Positions 41,824-50,600 of a stretch of DNA of 53,236 bases are shown here, piece after piece. Origin of the DNA: an uncultured Opitutia bacterium (GTDB taxonomy: Bacteria > Verrucomicrobiota > Verrucomicrobiia > Opitutales > Opitutaceae). The stretch is taken from the NCBI GenBank assembly GCA_903827245.1, contig CAIKHO010000082.1, forward strand, positions 1 through 53,236, in the 5' to 3' direction. Position numbers and translations under genes: made by a program. The notes under the pieces were generated by a model. It ran no database searches, was not told the DNA's origin, and saw nothing but the letters and a program-made list of their open reading frames with translations. Positions within the stretch are counted from its first letter, which is position 1. Each line of letters begins with the position of its first letter.

Positions 41824-44800
41824 ATGTCAATTGTTTCGCTTCTTAGTTCGGTCCTGCGGCGGCCCGCTTTTGCCCGTTTGGCCCTTCTCGGCATGGCGCC
41901 CCTGGCGCTGGTGGCTCAAAGCAACACCCCTTCCTCGGCCGACGGGTTTGACCCGAACGTCAACGGCATCGTGTATGCGCTGGCGATCCAGACCGATGGT
42001 AAGATCTTGGTGGGCGGGAATTTCACGTCGCTTCAGCCCAACGGCGCGGGCACGCCCGTCACCCGCAACAACCTGGCCCGCGTCAATCCCGACGGCACCC
42101 TCGATTCCACCTTCAATCCAAACGTCAACAGCCAGGTCAACGCGGTGGCGGTGCAGGCGGACGGCAAGATCGTGATCGGCGGCGTGTTCACCTCGGTCGG
42201 CGGGGCGTCGCGCAACGGCCTGGCCCGGCTTAATGCCGATGGCTCGCTCGACAGCTCGATCAATCTCACCTTCGCCAACTCCGGCTCCCCTTCTTCCCCG
42301 GTGGTCAATGCGCTGGCGATCCAGTCCGATGGCAAGATTCTGGTCGGCGGTGCGTTCACGGCGGTGATTCCCGCCGGCTCGGCCACCGCGACCCTGCGCA
42401 ATCGCGCGGCCCGGTTCAATGCGGACGGCTCGCTCGACACCACCTTCGACCCGAATGCCAACAGCACCGTCTTCGCACTGAGCGTGCAGTATGACGGCCG
42501 GATTCTCATCGGCGGCGCGTTCACCACGCTGCAGCCCAAAGGCGCGTCCGTGGCGACGGCCCGCAATCACATTGCCCGGTTCAATGCGGATGGCTCGCTC
42601 GACACCACCTTCGACCCGAACGCCAATGCGACCGTCAGCGTGATCACGACGCAGCCGGATGGCTCGATTTTGCTCGGCGGCTTTTTCACCGGGTTCGCGC
42701 CCAATGGCGCGGTTTCCGCGATCACGCGCAACCGGGCCGCCCGCCTGAACATCGACGGCACGGTGGACACCAGTTTCGACGCAAATTTGGGCTCCAACGT
42801 CACTGCGATCGCCGTCCAGGACGACGGCGGGATCCTCCTCGGCGGTGTGTTCGTCACCGTCGGTGGCAACAGCCTCAGCTACTGTGTCCGGGTCGGCTCG
42901 TCCGGATTGCTGGACCAGTTCTTTGACGCCGGCGCCAACCAGGTGGTCAACGCGTTTGCCGTACAAGCCGATGGCCGGATCATCATCGGCGGCAATTTCT
43001 CCCAAGTGAAGCCCCTGAAGTCGTCGGCGGCCATCCGCAACCATCTCGCGCGGTTGAACAGTGATGGCACCCCGGATGTCAGCTTCGACCCCAGCACGGC
43101 CGGCCGCGTGAGCGCGATGGCCAGCCAGCCCGACGGCAGGATCGTGTTCGGCGGTTCCTTTTCCAGCGTCGCCGGCGTGGCGCGCAACGGCATCGCCCGC
43201 AGCAACGCTGACGGCTCCCTCGACGGCACCTTCGATCCCAACGTCAACGGCATCGTCAGCGCGATTGCGATCCAGTCCGACGGCAAGATCGTCATCGGCG
43301 GCCAGTTCACGAGCGTGGGCGGCGTGACGCGCAATAACGTTGCCCGGCTCAACGCCGACGGCAGTCTCGACCAGGTCTTTGATCCCAATGCCAACGACGT
43401 GGTCACGGCCATTGCGATCCAGTCCGATGGCAAGGTCATCATCGGCGGCAACTTCGCGGGCCTGCAGCCCAACGGCTCCACCACGGTCTACGCCACCAGC
43501 ACCCTGGCGCGCCTTAACACCGACGGCACGCTCGACACCACCTTCGCCGTGTTCTTCAACGGCAATGTCCTCGGATTGAAGATCCTCTCCGACGGTCGCA
43601 TCCTCGTAGCCGGTAACTTCATCGCGCTGAGGGTCGGCGGGGGCGGTTATTCCACCACCCAGAGTTACATCGTGCGACTCAGCACCACCGGCCTGGCCGA
43701 CACCACGTTCAGCCCCGGGCCCAACAACCGGATCGAGTCGTTCGTGGTCCAGGCCGACGGCAAAATCGTGGTGGGCGGCATCTTCACGACGTTCCAGCCG
43801 AACGGCGCGGCCACGGCCAACGCTATTACACGCAACCACATCGCCCGCTTGAACGCGGACGGCACGGTTGATCCGACCTACGATCCGAGCGCCAACAACG
43901 AGGTCCGCGACCTCGCCCTGCAGGCGGACGGCAAGGTCTTGATCGGCGGCATTTTCTCCGCCCTGCAGCCGAATGGCTCCACCACCGCGATCAATCGCAG
44001 CTACCTCGCGCGGGTGAATACCGACGGCACCATCGACACCGCGTTCGACGCCCTGCCGGGTGCGGCGGTCAACGCCATGCTGGTGCAGGCGGACGGCCGC
44101 GTCCTCCTCGGCGGCGCCTTCACCTCGCTGGTGTCGCTCAGCACATCGGTCGTCAACCCGCGCAACCACTTGGCCCGGGTCAACACCGACGGCACGCTTG
44201 ATGCCACATTCGATCCGTCCATCAGCAGCAATCTATCGGGCACCGTGGTCAAGGCCCTGGCCGTCCAGACTGATGGCAAGATTCTGCTGGGCGGAAGTTT
44301 TGCCAACTTGGGCGGCGCCTCGAGCGGCAACTTCGTCCGTTTCAACTCCGACGGGTCGCTGGACACCTCCTTTGCCCCGGCCGTGGACGGCCCGGTCACC
44401 GCGATCGGGGTTCAGACCAACAAGGGCGCCATCGTCACGCAGGGCAACACCTTCGCCTGGCTCAACAGCAACGGGCTCCCGCGCACGGCCTTCATTCCCA
44501 GCTCCAATGCCCAGCTGGTCGGCCAGGTCTCGGCTGTCGCGACGCAGGCCGACGGCAGCGTTTTGCTCGGCGGTTCCTTCACGAACCTGTCGGGTGCGAC
44601 CAGCAGCAACCTGGTCCGCTTCAAGCCGGATGGAACTCTCGACACCGGCTTCAACCCGTCGCCCAGCGGCCGGGTGAATGCCATCGTCGTGCAGGCGGAC
44701 GGCAAGATTGTCGTCGGCGGTTCCTTCGCCGCCGTGGGTACCACCGTGCGCAACAACATTGTCCGGCTGAACTCCGATGGCACGATCGACACGACCTACG

Positions 44801-47733
44801 ACCCGAATACCAACGACGTCGTGAACGCGCTCGTGCTGCGGCCCGACGGCCGGATCCTGGTGGCGGGCGGATTCACCTCCTTCGACCCCAACGGGTCGGC
44901 CACGGTGATCGCGCGCTCCCGGCTGGCCCTGCTGAACACGGACGGCACCGTCGACGGCAATTTTTATCCCGCGACCAATGACGTGGTCCTCGCCCTGGCG
45001 GTGCAGGCCGACGGCAAGATCCTGATCGGCGGCTCGTTCACCGCGGTCCAGTCGAACACCACGATCATCTCGTCCGCCGCTGTGACGCGCAATCGCGTCG
45101 CCCGGCTGAACTCCGACGGCACGCTCGACACCGGCTTCGACCCGAATGCCAACAGCGTTGTGGCCACCATTGTGGTGCAGCCCGACGGCAACATCCTGCT
45201 CGGCGGCTTCTTTACCACCATCGGTGGCTGGACCCGCGAATTTATTGCCCGCGTTCTGCCCAACGGGGGCAACGACCCCGCCTTTAATCCGGGCGCCAAC
45301 GGCCAGGTCACCCGTATCGTCCTTCAGCCCAACAACCAGATTCTCGTCGGTGGCTCCTTTTCCAATGTGGCCGGCACGACGCGCAACAATCTGGCGCGGC
45401 TCAACAGCAACGGCCTGATCGACGCCACCTTCGATCCCAACGTGAACAGTGAGGTCGACGCCGTGGTCCTGCTCCCGGATGGGGGCATTCTCATCGGCGG
45501 TATTTTCAGCGGCTTGCAGCCCTACGGCGTGATCCTGGCCGGCGGCACCTTCAGCCACGCCAGCGGCTCCGCGATCAGCAACCTCGTGCTCTTCAATGAG
45601 GACGGCAACGCCAACGCCGCCTTCCAGCCCAATCCCAACGGCCCGGTCAATGCGATCGTCGTGCAGCCGGACGGACGCCTGCTTATCGGCGGTGCGTTCA
45701 CCAGCATCGCGGGAACCGCCCGCAACCGCCTCGCGCGTTTCAACGCCGACGGGTCGCTCGATACCGCCTTCAATCCCAACGTCAGCGACCAGGTCAACGC
45801 CCTGACCTTGCAGAGCGACGGCCGGATCCTGGTCGGCGGTGCGTTCACGAGCATCGGCGGCACCGCCCGCAACCGCCTGGCGCGGCTGAATACCGATGGT
45901 TCGGTCGACGGCTCCTTCAATCCCAATGCCAGCGATGTCGTCACCGCCTTGCTTGTCCAGGCCGACGGCAGCGTGGTGGTCGGTGGCGCGTTCACGAGCA
46001 TCGGTGGCACGGTGCGCAATCGCGTCGCCCGCCTTACCTCCGGTGGCAGTGTAGACGGCTCCTTCAATCCCAACGCCAATGGCGCGGTCAATGCCCTCGC
46101 CTTGCAGGCGGATGGCCGGATCGTGATCGGTGGCGCCTTTACCAATGTGGCCGGTGCCGCCCGCAACCGCCTGGCGCGCGTCAATGCGGACGGTTCGCTC
46201 GACGCCAGCTTCGATCCGTCGGCGGACGACGTGGTGTACGCGCTGACCCTCCAGTCCGATGGCAAGCCGGTGGTCGGCGGCGCCTTCGCCCGGGTTGGCG
46301 GCCTGGCCCGCTACCGTTTCAGCCGTCTTTCCGCCACGGGGGCGTCCACGCAGTCCGTGACCCTCGGCAGCGACCAGACGACGCTGACCTGGACGCGCGG
46401 CGGCAACGGTCCCGAACTCACCTGGGTGACGTTTGAGCTGTCGACCGACCTCCAGACCTGGACCGCTCTCGGCCAGGCCGGTCGGGTCGGAACCACGGCC
46501 AACTGGCAGCTGGCCGGTGCGGCCCTGCCGACGAACGCGACATTCTTCGTGCGCGCCCGGGGTTCACTCCCGGCCTCGCAATACAGTTCGGCCGGCTTGG
46601 TCGAGTCGGTGCGGAAATTTTTCCCGCGGCCGCTCTTCTCCAATGCCACGGCCAGCGGCAGCACGGGCTCGTCGTTCTTCTATGCGGTCACCGCCGGCAA
46701 TTCGCCCGGAAGTTTCAGCGCCACGGGGCTTCCGGCGGGGCTGAGCATCAATGCGCTCACAGGTATCATCTCTGGCACACCGACCCAGACCGGCACGTTC
46801 AATGTCGCGCTGAGCGCCACCAATGGCGCCGGCACGAGTGCCGGCACGCTCACGCTCGTCATCGGCGCATCCTCGGGGAGCTCCGGCGGCACGGTCCCCC
46901 ACATGGTCAATGTTTCCATCCGTGCCAGCGTGACGAGCGGCCATCCGATCTTCCTTGGGTTTGTCATCTCCGGCACCGAGTCGAAGACCGTGCTGCTGCG
47001 GGGCGTGGGCCCGACCTTGAGCGCCTATGGGGTCACGGGTCCGCTGCCCGTTCCGCGCCTGCTGCTCTTCAACGCCAGCGGCACCTTGCTGCTGGAGAAT
47101 GATGGCTGGGCCAGCAACAGCGGTCTGTCGGCGGCGTTCACGAGTGTCGGCGCGTTTCCGTTTGCCGCGGGCAGCGCCGATACCGCTGCGATCGCGACCC
47201 TCCCGCCCGGCGCCTACACGATGCAGGTGGTGGACGGCAGCGGGGCCGGTGGCATCGCCTTGGCCGAGGTCTACGATGCGAACACCAGCCAGTCCGCCAC
47301 GGCGTCCCGGTTCGGCAACATGTCCGCCCGCGGTCCTTCCTCCGGCAGCGCCAATCCCCTCATCGCCGGCTTCGTGGTCGCCGGGAACACCTCCAAGCGC
47401 CTGCTGGTGCGCGGGGTGGGACCTGGTCTCGCCGCCTACGGCGTCACGGATGCCTTGAGCGACTCGGTCGTCGGGGTTTACGACAACCAGGGAAACTTGA
47501 TTGCCAAGAACGACGACTGGGGCACGCCCATCACCATCGTGGCGAGCCAGACAGCGGCCAGCCCCGCGACGATCGCGGCGGTGGCGCTCACCGCCGGTGC
47601 GTTTGCCCTCACCACCGGGGGTCTGGACTCTTCCGTGATCGTTACGCTCCCGCCCGGCCTCTACACGGTGCAAGTGAACGGGGTCAACGGCGCCACGGGT
47701 TCCGCCCTCGCCGAGCTCTACGAGCTGCCTTGA
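41824..47733 (+). CDS. Giant secreted delta-60 repeat protein with Ig-like and paired tail domains
   Basis: 1,969 residues from ATG 41824 (a TTG at 41785 is the upstream option); signal peptide to about residue 30. About 28 delta-60 repeats fill residues 35-1505, each following the plan ...FDPNxNxxVxAxxxQxDGKIxxGGxFTSxxGxxRNxxARLNxDGSLD; these predict beta-propeller-like sheets. Repeat 16 lacks the GG core and repeat 23 (45430-45602) looks like two units fused with loss of the middle. Then come a fibronectin-like segment (about 1515-1595), a putative-Ig (He_PIG) domain (about 1600-1685: SATGLPAGLSINALTGIISG) and two copies of a 125-residue tail domain (about 1693-1820 and 1829-1969: LLRGVGPTLSAYGV and LVRGVGPGLAAYGV). 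No LPXTG or PEP motif ends it. It is probably a surface or extracellular protein of unknown role. Confidence 0.88.
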   Translation: MSIVSLLSSVLRRPAFARLALLGMAPLALVAQSNTPSSADGFDPNVNGIVYALAIQTDGKILVGGNFTSLQPNGAGTPVTRNNLARVNPDGTLDSTFNPNVNSQVNAVAVQADGKIVIGGVFTSVGGASRNGLARLNADGSLDSSINLTFANSGSPSSPVVNALAIQSDGKILVGGAFTAVIPAGSATATLRNRAARFNADGSLDTTFDPNANSTVFALSVQYDGRILIGGAFTTLQPKGASVATARNHIARFNADGSLDTTFDPNANATVSVITTQPDGSILLGGFFTGFAPNGAVSAITRNRAARLNIDGTVDTSFDANLGSNVTAIAVQDDGGILLGGVFVTVGGNSLSYCVRVGSSGLLDQFFDAGANQVVNAFAVQADGRIIIGGNFSQVKPLKSSAAIRNHLARLNSDGTPDVSFDPSTAGRVSAMASQPDGRIVFGGSFSSVAGVARNGIARSNADGSLDGTFDPNVNGIVSAIAIQSDGKIVIGGQFTSVGGVTRNNVARLNADGSLDQVFDPNANDVVTAIAIQSDGKVIIGGNFAGLQPNGSTTVYATSTLARLNTDGTLDTTFAVFFNGNVLGLKILSDGRILVAGNFIALRVGGGGYSTTQSYIVRLSTTGLADTTFSPGPNNRIESFVVQADGKIVVGGIFTTFQPNGAATANAITRNHIARLNADGTVDPTYDPSANNEVRDLALQADGKVLIGGIFSALQPNGSTTAINRSYLARVNTDGTIDTAFDALPGAAVNAMLVQADGRVLLGGAFTSLVSLSTSVVNPRNHLARVNTDGTLDATFDPSISSNLSGTVVKALAVQTDGKILLGGSFANLGGASSGNFVRFNSDGSLDTSFAPAVDGPVTAIGVQTNKGAIVTQGNTFAWLNSNGLPRTAFIPSSNAQLVGQVSAVATQADGSVLLGGSFTNLSGATSSNLVRFKPDGTLDTGFNPSPSGRVNAIVVQADGKIVVGGSFAAVGTTVRNNIVRLNSDGTIDTTYDPNTNDVVNALVLRPDGRILVAGGFTSFDPNGSATVIARSRLALLNTDGTVDGNFYPATNDVVLALAVQADGKILIGGSFTAVQSNTTIISSAAVTRNRVARLNSDGTLDTGFDPNANSVVATIVVQPDGNILLGGFFTTIGGWTREFIARVLPNGGNDPAFNPGANGQVTRIVLQPNNQILVGGSFSNVAGTTRNNLARLNSNGLIDATFDPNVNSEVDAVVLLPDGGILIGGIFSGLQPYGVILAGGTFSHASGSAISNLVLFNEDGNANAAFQPNPNGPVNAIVVQPDGRLLIGGAFTSIAGTARNRLARFNADGSLDTAFNPNVSDQVNALTLQSDGRILVGGAFTSIGGTARNRLARLNTDGSVDGSFNPNASDVVTALLVQADGSVVVGGAFTSIGGTVRNRVARLTSGGSVDGSFNPNANGAVNALALQADGRIVIGGAFTNVAGAARNRLARVNADGSLDASFDPSADDVVYALTLQSDGKPVVGGAFARVGGLARYRFSRLSATGASTQSVTLGSDQTTLTWTRGGNGPELTWVTFELSTDLQTWTALGQAGRVGTTANWQLAGAALPTNATFFVRARGSLPASQYSSAGLVESVRKFFPRPLFSNATASGSTGSSFFYAVTAGNSPGSFSATGLPAGLSINALTGIISGTPTQTGTFNVALSATNGAGTSAGTLTLVIGASSGSSGGTVPHMVNVSIRASVTSGHPIFLGFVISGTESKTVLLRGVGPTLSAYGVTGPLPVPRLLLFNASGTLLLENDGWASNSGLSAAFTSVGAFPFAAGSADTAAIATLPPGAYTMQVVDGSGAGGIALAEVYDANTSQSATASRFGNMSARGPSSGSANPLIAGFVVAGNTSKRLLVRGVGPGLAAYGVTDALSDSVVGVYDNQGNLIAKNDDWGTPITIVASQTAASPATIAAVALTAGAFALTTGGLDSSVIVTLPPGLYTVQVNGVNGATGSALAELYELP

Positions 47734-47740
47734 GCGGCCG

Positions 47741-47819
47741 AAGGCCGGAAGTCCAGAGGACCGGAAAGCCAGAAGATCGGAATCCACCGCCCTCTCGCCT
47801 TTCTGGCCTTCCGGCTTTC
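47741..47819. repeat. Intergenic hairpin, family C (GCCGGAAGxCCAGA)
   Basis: Arms about 47741-47762 (AGGCCGGAAGTCCAGAGG) and 47797-47819 (TTTCTGGCCTTCCGGCTTTC) are imperfect inverted copies. Relatives lie at 50448-50529, inside 35943-35985, and at about 48801-48829 as a half copy. It occupies the gap between the giant gene and the SDR gene. Confidence 0.8.
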
Positions 47820-47833
47820 TCACCGTATCCCCC

Positions 47834-48688
47834 ATGCCTTCGCTTGCGGATCAGGTTGTCATCATCACCGGGGCTTCGTCCGGCCTCGGCGAGGCCACGG
47901 CGCGCCGGTTGGTCCGCGGTGGGGCGCGGTTGGTTATTTCCGCCCGCCGGGCCGGGCGGCTGGAGGCCTTGGCCCGTGAACTCGATCCGTCGGGCGCACG
48001 CGTGCTGGCAGTCGCGGGTGACGTGACCCTTGAAACCGACCGGCTCAGGCTGGTTGCGGCGGCGCGGGAAAAATTCGGACGCATCGATGCGCTGGTGAAC
48101 AACGCCGGCTACGGCACGCGCGGCCCGGTGGAGCGGGTGCCGGTCGAGCTCATCCGCCGGAATTTCGAGACCAACCTGTTTTCCCTCATCGCGCTCACCC
48201 AGCTCGTCATCCCGGTCATGCGGGAACAGCCGCCCGGCCCGGCCCGGGGCCGCATCGTCAACATCGGCTCGGTGGCCGGTCGCATCGCGCGCCCGTTGTC
48301 CTCGGTCTACGACTCCACCAAGCACGCCCTCGAGGCCATCACCGACGGGCTGCGGGGCGAGTTGAAGGTCTTCGGCCTCGATGTGGTGCTGATCCGGCCG
48401 GGGTTCATCCGCACCGAATTCATCGCGGCGGCCGACCAGGCCTCGGCCGCAACGATGGAAAACGCCGGGCCGTACGCCCCCTATTTCGAGGGTTACCAGC
48501 GCGGCCACGAACGCCTGCGGCTGGTCGCGGGCACGGGCGACGACATCGCGCGGCTCGTGGAACGGGCGCTCACGGCCGCGCACCCTCGTTCACATTACTC
48601 GGCCCCTGCCCATGCAAAGCTATTCCTCCTGCTCAAGTGGCTGCTGCCTGCTCGCGCCGTGGATTATTTCGTGCGACTGAAGAAATAA
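47834..48688 (+). CDS. Short-chain dehydrogenase/reductase (classical SDR)
   Basis: 284 residues. The cofactor motif TGASSGLG (12-19), NNAG (89-92), Ser146 and the catalytic YDSTK (Tyr159, Lys163) are all present, and the C-terminus continues with a substrate lid and a hydrophobic segment (LFLLLKWLLPARAVDYFV), which suggests membrane association as in SDRs acting on lipids or ketones. Arg at the end of beta2 (SARRAGR) suggests NADP(H). The substrate is unknown. CCCCC precedes the ATG directly. It converges with uvrC. Confidence 0.87.
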   Translation: MPSLADQVVIITGASSGLGEATARRLVRGGARLVISARRAGRLEALARELDPSGARVLAVAGDVTLETDRLRLVAAAREKFGRIDALVNNAGYGTRGPVERVPVELIRRNFETNLFSLIALTQLVIPVMREQPPGPARGRIVNIGSVAGRIARPLSSVYDSTKHALEAITDGLRGELKVFGLDVVLIRPGFIRTEFIAAADQASAATMENAGPYAPYFEGYQRGHERLRLVAGTGDDIARLVERALTAAHPRSHYSAPAHAKLFLLLKWLLPARAVDYFVRLKK

Positions 48689-48694
48689 ACCGGC

Positions 48695-48770
48695 ACTCGG
48701 ATCGGCCTCGGCCTTCCTCCTGTGCAACGGATCGGAAGCTTCACCGGAGGCAACCCGAGGGAAAACCGAG
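48695..48770. repeat. Intergenic hairpin, family D, fifth copy
   Basis: The left side (ACTCGGATCGGCCTCGGCC...) with CTCCTGTGCAACGGATCGG faces CCGGAGGCAACCCGAGGG and AAAACCGAG. It lies just after the SDR stop, in the gap between convergent genes. Confidence 0.8.
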
Positions 48771-48833
48771 GGTGGAAAATTGGAGGGCTGGATGGGCCGA
48801 ATTTCTGGCTTTCTGATCTTCCGGACCTCGTGC

Positions 48834-48936
48834 CCGGTAGGGCCACTCCGTTCCGCGCCGGGCCCCAGGAAATTCCCGGCGGCGAGCGGCCTGTCCGCCG
48901 CAGGCTCGGCGAAAGTGGAAGTCGCCGCCCTACCGG
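48834..48936. repeat. Inverted pair reaching into the uvrC stop
   Basis: CCGGTAGGGC (48834-48843) and GCCCTACCGG (48927-48936) flank about 83 bp that contain further GGCGGCGA/GTCGCCGCC words. The right arm overlaps the last two codons and stop of uvrC (48930-48932). Confidence 0.7.
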
Positions 48937-50402
48937 CTCTGTAAAAACGCGTGCAGTTCCGCGGCGAGCTTCGGGCCGAAGCCGGGGACCTCCGCGATGA
49001 CCTCGATGCCGGCGGTGCGCAGTTGCTCGATGCTGGAGAAATGAGCCAGCAGCGCGGCGCGGCGCACCGCCCCGAGGCCCGGCAGGTCGTCGAGCACGCT
49101 CTCGCGGATTTTTTTCGAGCGCAGGTCGGCGTTGTACGTGTTGGCGAAACGGTGTGCCTCGTCGCGCAGGCGCTGCAGGAGCTGCAGCCCGGGATGGTCG
49201 AGCGGCAGTCGCAAAGGAACGCGCTCGTCCGGAAAGATGATCGTCTCATGCTTCTTCGCCAGGCCGATGATCGCGGGCGGCATGCACTCGAGGCCGACAA
49301 AGGCCTTCAGCGCCGCTCCCACCTGGCCGCGGCCGCCGTCGATCACCACCAGGTCGGGGAACGGCTTGCGCTCCTCCGCCAGCCGGCGGTAGCGGCGACC
49401 GACGACTTCCTCCATGGCGCGGAAATCATCGTTGCCGATGAAGCTCTTGATCTGGAAGCGGCGGTAATGGTCCTTGTCCGGCCGCCCGTCCGCAAAGTGC
49501 ACCATCGACGCGACGACAAACGTCCCCGAGATGTGCGAGATGTCGAAGCACTCCATGGTGCTCGGCGGCCCGGCTAGGCCGAGCGCCTGCTGCAGGGCGC
49601 GGAGCGCCTCGTCGTTCCCGGCCGGCCGCGTGGGATCGGTGCGTTCGAACCGGCGGGTCTTCGCGAGCGTTTCCTCCAGGGCAAACACGACATCGCGCAG
49701 CTCCGCCGCCTTTTCAAAGGCCTGCTTCGCCGCCGCGGCCGTCATCTCGGCGCGCAGCGTCTCCAGCCACTCGCGGGACTTGCCTTCGAGGAACGCGCAG
49801 GCCTCGTCCACCCGGCGGCGGTAGTCCTCCGTGCTGACGGCTTCGGGGAAACTGTAGAGCTCCCGCCGCACGTCGTCGTAGAGCTGCCACGTGCCGTCGG
49901 GCAGTTTCCGCGGCGTGGTGTCGTTGAGCAGGATGCCGAACTGCCGCCGCATCTGGGCGAGTGTCTTGCGCAGGAGCCCGCTGTGCGCGAACGGCCCGAA
50001 GTAGCGCGAGCGGTCGTCCTTCTTCACCCGCGTCAGCCGGAAGCGCGGCATCTCCTCGGCCGGGTCCACCCGCACGAGCAGGAAGCGCTTGTCATCCGTG
50101 AAGTCCGTGTTGTACCGCGGTCGCCACTGCTTGATCAGCTTGCCCTCGAGCAGGAGGGCCTCGGGCTCGGACTTCACCTCGATCGTGTCGAAGCTGGCGA
50201 TCATCTCGATCAGCGCGCGGATTTTCGGCTGCTGCCGGGTGGTGAAAGCCCGTGAGGGCTGGAAATACGAGGAGACGCGCCGTTTCAGGCTCTTGGCCTT
50301 CCCCACGTAGATGATGCGTCCGAGCCGGTCCTTCATGAGATAGACCCCCGGACGGTCAGGCAGGCGCCGGACCTGTTCCTTGAGGGTGGAGGGGTTGCTC
50401 AT
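48930..50402 (-). CDS. uvrC: Excinuclease ABC subunit C (UvrC), short form without the cysteine cluster
   Basis: 490 residues from ATG 50402; usual length is about 600. It makes both incisions in nucleotide excision repair together with UvrA and UvrB. Visible parts: GIY-YIG nuclease (about 19-100; GVY...IYVGKAKSLKRRV), the UVR helical pair (about 213-245), the RNase H-like nuclease with Asp287 (MECFDISH), Asp355 (VVIDGGRGQ) and His417 (DEAHRFA), and helix-hairpin-helix repeats (437-490). The Cys-rich motif that holds the Fe-S cluster in typical UvrC, expected near residues 160-190, is replaced by a Cys-free stretch. Both nuclease centres are intact, so the protein is probably functional. It diverges from the cinA-family gene. 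Confidence 0.92.
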   Translation of the reverse strand: MSNPSTLKEQVRRLPDRPGVYLMKDRLGRIIYVGKAKSLKRRVSSYFQPSRAFTTRQQPKIRALIEMIASFDTIEVKSEPEALLLEGKLIKQWRPRYNTDFTDDKRFLLVRVDPAEEMPRFRLTRVKKDDRSRYFGPFAHSGLLRKTLAQMRRQFGILLNDTTPRKLPDGTWQLYDDVRRELYSFPEAVSTEDYRRRVDEACAFLEGKSREWLETLRAEMTAAAAKQAFEKAAELRDVVFALEETLAKTRRFERTDPTRPAGNDEALRALQQALGLAGPPSTMECFDISHISGTFVVASMVHFADGRPDKDHYRRFQIKSFIGNDDFRAMEEVVGRRYRRLAEERKPFPDLVVIDGGRGQVGAALKAFVGLECMPPAIIGLAKKHETIIFPDERVPLRLPLDHPGLQLLQRLRDEAHRFANTYNADLRSKKIRESVLDDLPGLGAVRRAALLAHFSSIEQLRTAGIEVIAEVPGFGPKLAAELHAFLQSR

Positions 50403-50447
50403 GGCTCGGACGGTAGATAAACGCCCCGCCTGAAAAGTCCGCAAGGG

Positions 50448-50529
50448 CAGAAGGCAAGAGGATCGGAAGTCCGGAAAGCCGGAGGTCGGTGCCTCTGATC
50501 CTCGGGGTTTCCGGCCCTCGGGCCTTCTG
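50448..50529. repeat. Intergenic hairpin, family C, second copy
   Basis: Arms about 50448-50483 (CAGAAGGCAAGAGGATCGGA...) and 50492-50529 (TTTCCGGCCCTCGGGCCTTC...) form an imperfect 36-bp hairpin in the 198-bp gap between the divergent uvrC and cinA-family genes. Confidence 0.82.
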
Positions 50530-50600
50530 GTCTTCGTTTTCGCATATTCCTGCGCCGGCTGGCATTTTGGCGGAATTACCCTATTTTCCGGGCTGCCAGT

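Noticed and set aside
41827-44169. 780-codon - strand frame and several shorter ones opposite the delta-60 gene
   Set aside because: Periodic antisense images of the coding repeats; no independent coding signal.
41940-46330. Regularly spaced DNA repeats that could suggest a tandem array or CRISPR
   Set aside because: Period is about 150-180 bp, in frame and encoding delta-60 units; no short identical repeats with spacers, no cas genes.
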